This document shows, piece after piece, positions 27,501 through 37,859 of a DNA stretch of 64,000 nucleotides (positions are counted from its first letter, which is position 1; each line of letters begins with the position of its first letter). The DNA is taken from the NCBI RefSeq assembly GCF_024509145.1, contig NC_071575.1, positions 12,101,191 to 12,165,190 of the forward strand. Direction: 5' to 3'. A program made the position numbers and the translations under genes. A model generated the notes under the pieces. It ran no database searches, was not told where the DNA came from, and worked only from the letters and a program-made list of their open reading frames with translations. Source of the DNA: Vidua macroura (lineage: Eukaryota; Chordata; Aves; Passeriformes; Viduidae).

Positions 27501-28828
27501 ATAATCATCATTCACAATGTAGGAGATGACAAGGGGAAATTTCTAAGATGACATTTTGTCACTTGTGGTAGTCACTTAAAATGACAAAAGCTATACATTC
27601 TGCTCTGCAGCTTCTTTACTCTAATTGGGCCAATTTTGCTATCATGCTATTATCCTGCGGAGCAGAACTGGTGACAAACAAAGAGGCTTTTGTGTTCTCA
27701 GCTGAATATTCTTCCATGAGCTCAAGAAAATATCTTGCCAAAAAAGAATGAAAATTGTTCCCGCATTTTGTGACTGGCCAGAAGCCTAAGGCTCATGTTT
27801 ATCTGGAAAAAGTCTTATCTGTACTTTTAGTTCCTGCTTGCTTGTGGTGGAATTTTGCAGAAGGGGCCACAAGTCAGAAGAACTTGACTGACTGACTTCC
27901 AAATTGCATTTGGAATTTTTCCTGTTACATGAAATAACTTACCTTGGAATATAGCATGGGAAAAAGAAGGCTAAACTTCTCTTCCTCACTCTGCAATTTT
28001 GGCAGTCTGCTTTAATGTAACCATATTTTCCACTATGCACCATCACATAATAATTCCTTTTAAGTATGTAATGACATAAAAGTTGATTATGTTAGCACAT
28101 GCTTCTTTGTAGCTATTGAGAAACTTAATCCATTTTAGAAACATTTGAACTTTGGGAGAAAAATTGTCATAAACAGGTACATGAAGAGTAGTAAGGAAGT
28201 GGTTCTATAAGCTGTTAATGTAGTGCAAAATCCTGAAACAACCCATCTTGTTAAGATGAAAACATATTATTTATTATCATTCAGAAGCTTTGGGCAAAAA
28301 TATATTTAGTAACACACATTTGTTAACATGGAATAAACTTACACTGGAGTGTAGCATGGAGTGTATGTGGAGTGGGCATATATCCAGCTCATTTAAAATA
28401 CAGTCATTTCATGGAAGTGTTAAGCTGTTAAAGCATATTGCTATAAAGAAACAGTTGTTTATTATAATAAGCATTGTTTTTCTGCATGACAGAAGTAGGA
28501 AAATGTCATTATTAATGCTGTCCATGATTTGGACAAAGATACCCTTTGTTTCCATCTACTGAACGACATATTTCTATTCATTGTTTTGGAGAAACTAGAA
28601 TTGGAAAACTGAAGGTAAATATTTCTCTCAATCCTTTAGCACATTTAAATCTGCAGGGTTCAGATTAAGCAGTGATGGTAGTGTGCAGTTAGTCAGCATT
28701 ATGTAAGGCACCAAACATTGTAAAATAGACTACCAAAAATATTATGGTAATGTCATTTTATCTGAAGAGCTGCACATTTTTACAGACCTTCCCTCTTGCC
28801 CTTTACTCCATCCGCATACGGTACAATT

Positions 28829-29640
28829 CATAGAATCATACATTAATTTGGCTTGGACAAGTCCTTTAAAGAAAATCTAGAACAGTCCCCCTGAAATGAG
28901 CAGGGACACCTTCAACTAGATCAGTTTGCTCTGAGCTCTATTCAACCTGACCTTCAATGTTTCCAGGGAACCTCTCTGGACAACCTGTTCCAGTATTTCA
29001 CCTTTCTTACTGTAGAAAATTTGTTCTTTATTTCTAGTCTGAATCTGTCCTCTTTTGGTTTAAAACCATTGCCCTTTGTCCTATTCCAACAATTCCTACT
29101 AAAAAGTCACCATCTTTCTTGTAAGCCCTCTCTAAGTACTAGAAGGCTACCATAAGGTCTCTCCAGAGCCTTCTCTTCTCCAAGCTAATTAGCCCCAGTT
29201 CTCTCACCCTTTCTTCACAGGAACATATTTCATCCCCCTAACCATTTTTTGTCCCTCTTCTGGACTCTTTCCAAAAGGTCCATGCCTCTTGTGTGCTGGG
29301 GCCCCAGAGCTGGATGCAATACTTCAGGAGGCGTGTCACCAGAATGGAGCAGAGCAGAGGGCTAGAGTCACTTCCCTCAGCCTGCTGGCCATGCTTGCCG
29401 TTTATGCAGCTTGAGGTACATTTGGGACCACTCAGCTTGTGTTTTCTGTAAACATGGTGAGGGAGCACTTGATCCCACTAACTGTGGCATTGACAAAAGT
29501 ATTAAACACTACCCTTCTCAATACAGACCTTTGAAGGACACCCCTCACCACCAATCCCCATCTGGACATTGAACCAGATTATGAGTTACCAGCTTTTGAC
29601 TTCAGCAAGGGTTGTTTTGTTAGCTGAGAGTCTTCACATC
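28829..29640 (-). mobile_element. CR1 LINE fragment of about 0.8 kb, minus orientation
   Basis: The plus strand gives antisense CR1 beginning at 'tcatagaatcata' and then follows the element in order. Landmarks are 'ggacaacctgttccagt', 'gccctttgtcctatt', 'aaggtctctccagagcc', 'ttctcttctccaagct', 'ctggggccccagagctgg' and 'tccatctggacattga'. It ends somewhere after 29580, where similarity fades. It lies just beyond the predicted KITLG polyadenylation site. Confidence 0.92.
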
Positions 29641-30534
29641 TCATTTCTAGGTACCCTATTGTTACTGCTGCCTTCCTGAAATTCCAGGTCAAATTGGAGA
29701 TTTTGTTGCATTAATACAGCTTGCTCATGAAGTAGACTTGTTTCCAACTCTGCAGCTACATGATGCTCATGGAGCTCCATGGTGCTCATGGAGCCTTAGC
29801 TGAATCGAGTGCCATCCTACTGCTGACCCACCTGAGCCACCAGTGCTGCTCCTCAGGGCATGACACCTGCTACAACATCAGTGAGTGCTGTTTCATGGCC
29901 TTCTTCAAGCCATCAACTCTGCACTTCTGGCTGTGTCCAGATCAGCAGCCACAGCTTTCATTCATATCTATACCCCAAATTCTGGCATCTCCAAATTCTG
30001 TTCCTCTGTGTCCCAGTCCGTTAACCCTGCTCTACTCTTCTTCATCAGTCCTGTCTCTACTTTATTCTTATTTACAAATCCCTCTGTATCTGCCTACTGC
30101 AACCCCTTTGTTTTCTGAGGCTCATTAATGCTCTCTGAGGCAGGCTGAAAGTCTCAGCAGGTTTGGCTGCTTCGTCTTTAGCTGGCATCTTTTCATTCTC
30201 TCTCAGGATTGGAGAGGTGCCAGAGCTCCCTGAGAAGCTCAGTTTTTTTCTTGCCAAACTCATCCCATCCCAGACTTCTTACAAAAAAGCCACATTAAAC
30301 TGCTGAAAACTTAAAGGAAGGATGCCGTTCTTACCAGGATAAGCTCTGGTTTCTACTGAAAGATCCTGGTAAATACTACTCCCTGCAGAAGAAGTGCATC
30401 ATCATGAAATGTCTGCGTCAAGTGAAGGAGTTTGCATCAAGTGGCATATGTTCTGACAGAGAATTCTTTTCAGATGATGACAGGACTTAAAAATGTCCTA
30501 ACTGGGACTGACTGACACAATGCAATGTATTAAT
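29641..30534. other. Short intergenic stretch between CR1 and the KITLG 3' end
   Basis: It holds a 122-codon plus-strand frame (29760-30128), beginning with short tandem 'tgctcatggagc' units. The predicted peptide is Ser/Leu/Pro-rich with no recognisable domain. The stretch may include more diverged CR1 sequence near 29640-29720. No gene is called. Confidence 0.5.
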
Positions 30535-30555
30535 TATTTGACAGTGCATAATATC

Positions 30556-30561
30556 TTTATT
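30556..30561 (-). terminator. KITLG: Candidate KITLG polyadenylation signal AATAAA
   Basis: Plus-strand tttatt here is AATAAA on the gene strand. A UG-containing stretch (TTGTGTCAGTCAGTC on the minus strand) lies about 35-50 nt downstream, as expected for a cleavage and polyadenylation site. It is the last strong candidate before the CR1 insertion at 28829-29640. Choice among several AATAAA copies is inference. Confidence 0.4.
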
Positions 30562-32982
30562 TAGAACAATAAAGCATATGTATATAATGTAAATTCCAAA
30601 TCTGAACTGGTATAAAAAGGGATCTGGGAAAACATCTATCTTTAAGAGGACACATATGTACATACACATCACATTTTATAAATTTTGTTGATTACCTTCA
30701 GTCAGAATGTAACTATGCAAAACTGTGCTGACATTTACATTGAAATAAATGAATTTGCCCATAATGCAACCAGCAAACATCTGTGTCTCTACCTCTAAAG
30801 AGTCTGAAGTTTCCATGTTCCATTAATTTGATAACAAAATAGCAACATGCCACCATTACTGTAAATCTGCATTTAAGACAGTTGAATCAGATTCATGAAT
30901 TTAAAAATGTTGGATAACTCTTAAACATAAATCAAACTCAAAATAACAGTATTTTATATGTACTGTTAAATTTTCAAATTAATAATTCTGTTTTGTGTAC
31001 TGAACAGTTTCAGCATATTACGTAGAGCAACAGAGAAAACAGAGCTGCTGCAGTTGAGAATCTAAAACATGTGCAGGTTGTACACATACTCCATAGTAAA
31101 GCACATTTTGTATGCTTATAAAATGACCTCATGATGAAATAAGTACCATTAATTCATTCAAGTAAACACACATCTAAAGTAGAACAGTTACTCAGTATAA
31201 GACTATCTCCTTTTTTATTCTCACAAGGCCACTAGTAATTGCATGCAAAGTTCAACTATTTCAAAGGAAACCTAAAAATGTTACATTTCTCACCAAACCA
31301 CAGATACACAAAAGCCAAATTTGGTTGACTTTTATGCAGAAAAATAAAACATCCCTTTTTTCCCCAGTTTTATTCTAAGAGGGAGTGTGTTGCTTTTCCA
31401 ACTCTGTTAATGCATAGGCTCTGTCGACCCAAAAAGAAGACTGAAAAACTGATCACTATTTAGAAGTTAAACTTCTTTAGAAGTTAAGAAGCAATTAAAG
31501 GTTTATTTCTGCCACCCTATCTCCAACTGAATCAATTTCCATTGATTTCTAAGATGTTCCACAAGTCAGTAGTCTTTCAGAATCTCACTGTGTCCAAAGT
31601 AAAGATCTCCTCAGTGGGCACAGAAAGTTTCCAGTAAATTCACGATGCCACTTCAAAGTGCCCTGCCACCTAGTGCATCCTCGAGTTGTCCAGAAGTCTC
31701 CTTATGGTTCGCAAAAGGATTGAAAACACCCAATCAGATCTCTCTTGTGTTCAGATCAAAGTGAGGGCAAAGAATGGGAAAACCATGTGGTCCAACAGCA
31801 GTTCTGCTACTCCAGGTCACATGACTTTTGTGCACATTCAAAGAACAATGTTTGTGATGTGAAGGTCAAAAGTATACATGAGCTTTCTTTCTGTTCTCAA
31901 ATAATTTAAATTTACCTTGCTCCACGGAAGAGATTAAAATGTCTGACATTATTTGGAAGTGACTTACTTTAAGATGTTGCTCCTGGAAAGTGAACATTTT
32001 GTCATAGTCAATTTTTATTTATGTTACAATTCATAACTGATATTTTCTATAGTATAAAGATTAATAAGCCTAAAATATCATGCTTTGGAATATCAAAGTA
32101 TAATTTGGGGCACACCAATGTGACCCAAATTAAATGTTATTGAGTATTTGATTTTCTGGAAAGAATGCATTTAGAAAAATGAACATTTTTTATCAACGAA
32201 GAACATTAATAAATATAAGATTTATGTTTTACTGAAGCTAAGGAAAAAACCCAAACCCTCAAATGCATAAGCTAGCCTCAACAGTACATTGTATGAAGTA
32301 TTCAAGATTTTCGTACAATGTGTAAGGATAATTGCTTCCATTTAGTGTGGATACTTTTCCATTCAGTCAAAACCAATACACAGTTATTCTCTGCATTACC
32401 AATAAGGTGCAAATTTCCATCACTTAGGTCATACTGACATTTCTTTTAGGGCACCTCTTAAAAACATTTGAAACTCAAAGTCTGAGGGCCTTGTGAGTAA
32501 AGAACTACATAGAGTCAAAGGAGACTCAGCTTTATATGGGTAATTCCATTGTTTGAGGAATGCACTTGATTTTTAGAAGTGATGAGCAACCCTGGTTATT
32601 AACTGGTGAGTGCTCCAACATCTTCAGAATAAACATGAAGGCCTAATTCTGACACTAAGCTGTTTCTGATCTAGTCTAAGAGAAGTTCCTCAGGTGATGC
32701 AAACCTCCAAGTTCTATTATCCTTAATGGAATTATGCTAATTTATACCAGCTGAGTAGGATTTCAAGACCCTTTTTTGACAAACAGAAAGTGCAAAAAGG
32801 GCCTGAGTATAAATAAAAATTCCGCATGATCAAATCCTTCCATCAGTGAATTCATGAGAAATTTCAACCTTATTGCAGTAGGGTCAAAATTCCACGCAGT
32901 GCAGCTACATGCCACATCATCAATTATGGTAAGGTTCTGAGATTTTTTTTCTTTTCACAAGTCTGAAAGACAGTTTTACCAC

Positions 32983-32984
<2 letters not shown>

Positions 32985-33028
<44 letters not shown>
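32985..33028. repeat. (CA)22 microsatellite in KITLG 3' UTR
   Basis: An uninterrupted 44-nt CA dinucleotide tract, followed by imperfect CA/CG units and a short TA-rich patch to about 33070. In the KITLG transcript (minus strand) it reads as (UG)22. Confidence 0.97.
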
Positions 33029-33033
<5 letters not shown>

Positions 33034-33210
33034 GCGCGCACGCACCACATACACACATATATATTATATGTATGACATATTCTTTTTATGCATGGTTCTC
33101 AGAAAATTGAGCAGAAGATTAAAACTTCCACAAGGACTCTTAAAAAATTTAGTAACTATACATTTTAAGGGGAACTCCAACTTTACGCAAAACTTCAAAA
33201 GGGTTGGTGG

Positions 33211-33297
33211 GTTTTGTTGTTTTTGTTTTTTTTTGTTTGTTTTTTTTTTTTTGTTTTGTTTTGTTTTTTGTTTTTTGTTTTTTTGTTTTTTTTTTTA
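33211..33297. repeat. T-rich (GTTTT)n low-complexity tract
   Basis: The tract is made of T runs spaced by single G residues. On the KITLG transcript strand it is A-rich with isolated C. The frame through it on the plus strand encodes Phe/Cys low complexity and is an artefact. Confidence 0.92.
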
Positions 33298-35894
33298 AGT
33301 TTTCAAGTTATTTAAACTAAAAGTCTTGCTGACCTGGTCAATATCACGATAGATGACAGTTTGTCACCTCATGAGAGCCTTTACCATTTACCCTTCTGAA
33401 CTACAGCCCCTAATACAGGCAAATAATTCATACTCATTATTTGGGAAGAGACAAGATGAAAAGATGCACAACTACATTTGTAACTTTTATCGTGGTATTT
33501 TTAGGATTTACTTGAAAATGCACATCTGTACATCAGTCGTGTTCATGTTCTATGGATACTGTAACAGTAATAGATGCAGAAACAGGTGAGAAACAAAGCC
33601 TTTCTCTTTTGTTTCAAAAGAATTAACTTTCAAGAGTGGAGAATGCCAGGATATTAAAGCTTATTAATCACTTAAAACACAATGCAAACATTAATTACAG
33701 CTGATGTAAGTAAAAGCTAAATACACTTTCAGGACCTTTCAGATTTTCTATGCTATACATTTACAGACAAGGTATAAATGGCATGCATCTTCAGAATTTA
33801 AAATGCATTTCATGGGTTTGTCTTTATTGTGATGTTTGAATGCAATTCAGACTCTTTATTTTGCCTTAGCATGACTGGAAATTTCACCAGTGTTCACATA
33901 CGCAGCAGTTACATTTAATTCTTCGAAGCTCCACGAGGTACATTCACCTCCTGTTTACTTTGTCTTCATCCAGTATCTGGCTCTCCTGAACAGAGACCAC
34001 CAACGCTGATGAATTCTTGAGGCTTTCTGGGGTGGGCAACCAGCCACCTGGCACCCGATAGAGACCACGTGTTGCTGTGCACACAGCCTTTGACAGGCAT
34101 AAACACAGCTCCTTATAAGTCTAAGTCTAGAACACGAGCTCAGGGCATGACTTTGCTTTCAAGTTTTATATACAATATTGAAGAGTATGTTATCTGTATC
34201 CATTTCTGCGTTTTCTCTCAGTTCAGAGACCTTCATCTGAAGACATCAATTTAAGGTAGAGGACACAGAATTTAAATTAAGGATGCAAAGGTATTTATGA
34301 CTTGCAACGATTACACACTGTTGGAGGCATTTGAAAGATGCTTTTTTTGTTCAGGACATACTTTTTTGCCAGAGTCAGCTGGAAGTATTAATGCAATTAA
34401 AAAACCTCAAATGTCACACAAGGTAGATATTCACATAAGATACAGTCCTGCTAAGTGCACACTCCTCTTGTCATTGTTCAGTTCAGTGTTGGTTTCACAG
34501 TAACAAACACAAATTGTCCTCATTTCTGTATCATGTCTATGGAGTCATGGGCAGCAACAACAGATGCAGACTCAGTCTGTCACTCCAGAAGGAATACGGA
34601 TGTGCTTAAAGCTGCTTCATTTATGAAGCAAACATAGAACTGTTACCTGCCTGAAGAGAAAAACAGAAATTCTGATTTTGCTGATTAGTTTTCCTTTCTG
34701 TATTACTAAACAGTAGATCTTTTCAAAAACATACAACATAGACATTTTTTTCTTATAATTTTGAAAATAAATGTAATGACACTTGCATAGGGATTTCTTT
34801 ACTCTCAGAAGGAGAAATGTTGTAAGATGCACTTTCCTGATGAAAGAACACACTTGCCTGCAAAAGCTCATTGATGTCATCTAAGGTAATGGAACCACTC
34901 TCATGTTTTACAGAACTGTTTAGGCACTTTGGTATTGGCAATCTCTGGCAGCAAACTTCCCTTTGAAGTCATCTGGACAAACCAAACTGAGTTTACATCT
35001 TTGGAAAAATGGAACAACTTGTCCAATGTAGTGACAACTTTGCTTCTCAGTTAGCATATGGTAGAACAAAGTGGTTAAGGAGAATTAAAAACCTCTCAAG
35101 TTGTAGCTAACTCAATCATATCGAACACCTGAGAGTAACTGTAACAGGATGAACTGCAAAACTGAGATTGTCTGTTACAGACTGTTACAGTCTACGCTGC
35201 TCTTTCCACTCATGATAAAAAATGAAGAGTTCAGCGCTGTCTGAATTTTCCAGACATCTTACACAGATGCCATGGGTTAAATACAGCACAATTTCAGTGG
35301 TAAGAAGCCTCTTGTGAGAGAAGTGCTGCTCTGCAAAGGACAGCTGGGACTGAGAAACCTCATTCACCTTTGCTGCTCACTCTTACATACAAAAGCAAGA
35401 CTGATGGATCTGATAAGGCTACAGAGACTACAGAAATGTGCTGACTAAGCTACAATTATATAAAAGCTCAGCTCTACTTGACCTGTTCTACACTCACCTG
35501 CTAATTTTCCCAGATTGTGTTTTTTTTTGCTTTGAGACAGCTGTATTGTAACAGCTGAAGGCTTCTCTGTATCAGCTCTAACACCAAAAAGGAGAAGCAG
35601 TAGCTGTCCTTTATTCTGGAATTCTTGTAAATTTCATTTTGAAGCATTCAAGTTAAAAATCAAAATCAAAAGTCTACATTAATGATACAGGATTAATTAA
35701 ATTAGCTGCTAAAGATCTTACACACCTACTAAATGATAAATGAAACCTACTGATAGCTTTTCTTCCTGAAAATGGGCTCTGAATCACTTTATATTGAAGC
35801 ATCTGAAAGTATTTAAGTCTATGGTAAAACTCTCACCATAACCAACTTACCAGTACATGAAACAGTAACAGTGTAGGGAGAGAAAAAGCAACAG

Positions 35895-35934
35895 CTACAC
35901 TTGTAGATGTTCCTTTTCTTTTTGCTGCAACATA
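35895..35934 (-). CDS. KITLG: KITLG exon 9, coding part: C-terminal end and stop
   Basis: The last coding exon completes the split Ser codon (AG from exon 8 plus T) and encodes Met-Leu-Gln-Gln-Lys-Glu-Lys-Glu-His-Leu-Gln-Val, then TAG at 35897-35895. This is the cytoplasmic tail end of KIT ligand, and the C-terminal Val is conserved in vertebrates. The acceptor AG is at 35935-35936, directly preceded on the gene strand by 29 consecutive T (35937-35965). The exon is too short for simple open-frame searches and was found by matching the tail and splice phase. The remainder of this exon is 3' UTR. Confidence 0.93.
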
Positions 35935-35967
<33 letters not shown>

Positions 35968-37150
35968 TACTTTATTGCTACAGTAATAGCCTTCAAAGGA
36001 AATAGAATAGAAGGGTTTATAAGTTAGTTAAAATTTAAAGAATTAAAGAAGGGACCCCAAAGAATTATAATTTTTATTTGATATTAGTTCTTCCTACTTA
36101 TAGATGAATATTCCTAATTTCTCAGGGAGGAGAAATTTGCAATAGTCATCTATGCCATGTATGCCAAAACACATGCCATATATATATATGAAGACATCTG
36201 ATAGAGAATGCAGTCTGGTTCAAGTTCCTGCAAGGGCCCTCTGCTGCATTTAACTGTGTCATCTTTTCTTCATATAAAAAATGTTTTGTATTTTCTGTGA
36301 AGTAAAAAGTATGTTCCATTTCACAGGTTTTAACACCTATGAGGGATGATGTGCAGAATGACTTCTTTGCAGGAACTAATAGACTTGGTGAAATGAATAC
36401 ACAGCCTTCCATTCTATATACTGTATATGAAGAAAATTTGTTTTAAGAATTTATTACTTTAGCAAGCCTAAACACGGAACATTTCAGCTCCTGTGACCAA
36501 ACTGCTAGATCAGAACCTTGCCTATTTGTCCCTTCACCAATGGGCAGCACCAGGCATTTCACACAGTGTGAGAACACTACAGGACAAGTCCTTCTGCCAC
36601 CTGCATCAGATCTTTCCCTAAATCATAGTTCAAATCTGACCAAACATCATTAAATATGAAGTTAAACAATACTCTCAAAATGCTTTAGCATGGACTATTC
36701 TTACTTAAAATGTCCCTAAGTCCTTTCTTGGATTTCACATAATTTCTTGCCCAAGTCATGTCCAAGGAACTTCAAAGCTTTGAACTGTTATTTCTAAGGT
36801 ATTTTTGATTTGCTGAGAACTTTTTCTCTTTAAAAATCAGATAAATAACAACATTTACTTTATTTTGTTGGTTTTCATATAGATCTCATCAATCCTTTCT
36901 CACAGTGGGAATAAAGACAGACAAAATAATGTCCCCATAATAAAATGTTGTATGCAGAACTATCTTCCCTATCAATTTCTATGTTTAAACCAGAAAGTCC
37001 TTTAAATTGCACACTCTAAGCACATATTTTACCTCTGCATCAAGACCTTGTGTTTGGGGTTTTTTTGTGTTTGTCACACAACTAAACAGAAAGTAGTTCT
37101 CAGAGATAAAATTACATCTGTAAATACAAATTTTAAGTGAAACAATATAC
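35935..37150 (-). other. KITLG: KITLG intron 8
   Basis: The donor is GTATAT next to 37151 and the acceptor is TTTTAG next to 35934. The intron is AT-rich. A T29 run (A on the plus strand, 35937-35965) is fused to the acceptor. A short (TA)n patch lies near 36178-36189. No other element was seen. Confidence 0.9.
35937..35965. repeat. 29-nt homopolymer forming the exon 9 polypyrimidine tract
   Basis: 29 A on the plus strand gives 29 T on the KITLG strand, ending immediately at the AG acceptor of exon 9. Confidence 0.95.
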
Positions 37151-37227
37151 CTTATCTCATTTTCCTCTTGATAGTCATGACACTGTGTAGTTTCATCACT
37201 TTCTGGTCTGGATTTGGGATGTATTTT
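37151..37227 (-). CDS. KITLG: KITLG exon 8: cytoplasmic tail
   Basis: It encodes 25 residues starting Lys-Ile-His-Pro-Lys-Ser-Arg-Pro-Glu-Ser and ending Glu-Glu-Asn-Glu-Ile, plus the first two bases (AG) of a Ser codon completed in exon 9. The 77-nt length gives entry phase 0 and exit phase 2, matching exons 7 and 9. The acceptor is CCTAG next to 37228 and the donor is GTATAT. The sequence follows the avian tail, which differs strongly from mammals in this exon. It has two Cys-flanking and acidic stretches but no known catalytic motif. In the family this tail directs basolateral sorting and membrane display. Confidence 0.92.
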
Positions 37228-37749
37228 CTAGGAAGAAAATGCATTAAATATAAATATTCTAAAGCCATAAATATTCTAAAAGTATAAATATTGTAAAACT
37301 TTCTTTAGTAACCAAAAAATTGTATGTTTCAATTTGCCTCCAATGTTAACAAAGTCATCAAAATGTAGGCCAAACCTTGTCCTCTAACATACATCTACTA
37401 CTGATAAAAATTTTACTATTGAAATTTTTGTATTGTAGGTGGGGGCATAGGGGCCAAAAGCAAAAAAAAAATCCTTTCTCAATATGCAACAGGAGAAATG
37501 GAAAATTGGGTGAGTCACACAATTTTTGTTTCTAATTAGAGAATGATCATGCTGATAAAACAGGATTTGCACTTTGATGGTAGAATTCAAGAATTTGACA
37601 CACAGATTTACATCTGCAAGTCACAGTTAAGTGGAGATCAAAAGGGGTATCTCTTGCTTTCAAATACAGAATGGTTCTCTTATTCCCATCTCCCCACAGC
37701 TAAAAAATGAAGCATCACTATGTAAACAATTATATGTAGTATCTCTTAC
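37228..37749 (-). other. KITLG: KITLG intron 7
   Basis: The donor is GTAAGA next to 37750 and the acceptor is TTCCTAG next to 37227. About 20-70 nt upstream of the acceptor lies a threefold imperfect tandem repeat of about 17 nt (37249-37299). Confidence 0.92.
37249..37299. repeat. Three imperfect copies of a 16-17-nt AT-rich unit
   Basis: Copies related to 'ataaatattctaaaag' start near 37250, 37267 and 37284. They lie in intron 7 just upstream of the exon 8 acceptor, where branch-point sequences are expected. Confidence 0.75.
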
Positions 37750-37859
37750 CTTCCAGTATATGGCTCCCAAAATAAAGCCAATAAAGAGAGACAGCAATGA
37801 TGTCAGTGCTATGCTGATCCCTTGCAGGCTGGAGCTGCTAATGAAGCCAAGTGCTTCTT
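37750..37859 (-). CDS. KITLG: KITLG exon 7: juxtamembrane and transmembrane helix
   Basis: The exon completes a split Lys codon (A from exon 6 plus AA), then encodes 36 residues beginning Glu-Ala-Leu-Gly-Phe-Ile. The stretch from Gly-Ile-Ser-Ile-Ala to Gly-Ala-Ile-Tyr-Trp is a hydrophobic segment of about 23 residues that anchors the ligand in the plasma membrane. Lys follows as the stop-transfer residue. The length is 110 nt, with acceptor TTACAG next to 37860 and donor GTAAGA. If exon 6 is skipped, exon 5 supplies G, and the junction codon becomes GAA (Glu) with the frame kept. Confidence 0.95.

Larger units (their letters stand above)
18951..28828. other. Intergenic DNA with no recognised gene
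   Basis: About 10 kb of mainly AT-rich sequence. It contains a short CR1 end at about 20398-20450 and a poly(A) run at 21477-21508. Several overlapping minus-strand frames at 25616-26228 show no known domain. Nothing else could be supported. Confidence 0.6.
30535..35894 (-). other. KITLG: KITLG 3' UTR (predicted)
   Basis: Everything downstream of the stop codon at 35895-35897 up to the candidate polyadenylation site is assigned to the terminal exon's 3' UTR. A length of about 5.4 kb is similar to the several-kilobase 3' UTR known for mammalian KITLG. In transcript orientation it contains an A-rich tract (33297 to 33211), then a (UG)22 repeat (33028 to 32985). Short frames within it, such as minus 34753-34941, are not coding. 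An earlier polyadenylation site cannot be ruled out, since other AATAAA matches occur on the minus strand near 33818 and 33853. Confidence 0.5.

Noticed and set aside
34753..34941. Minus-strand frame with a tail resembling the end of KITLG (Lys-Glu-Ile-Pro-Met-Gln-Val)
   Set aside because: The true C-terminal exon with the conserved Met-Leu-Gln-Gln-Lys-Glu-Lys-Glu-His-Leu-Gln-Val and correct phase lies at 35895-35934. This frame is in the 3' UTR.
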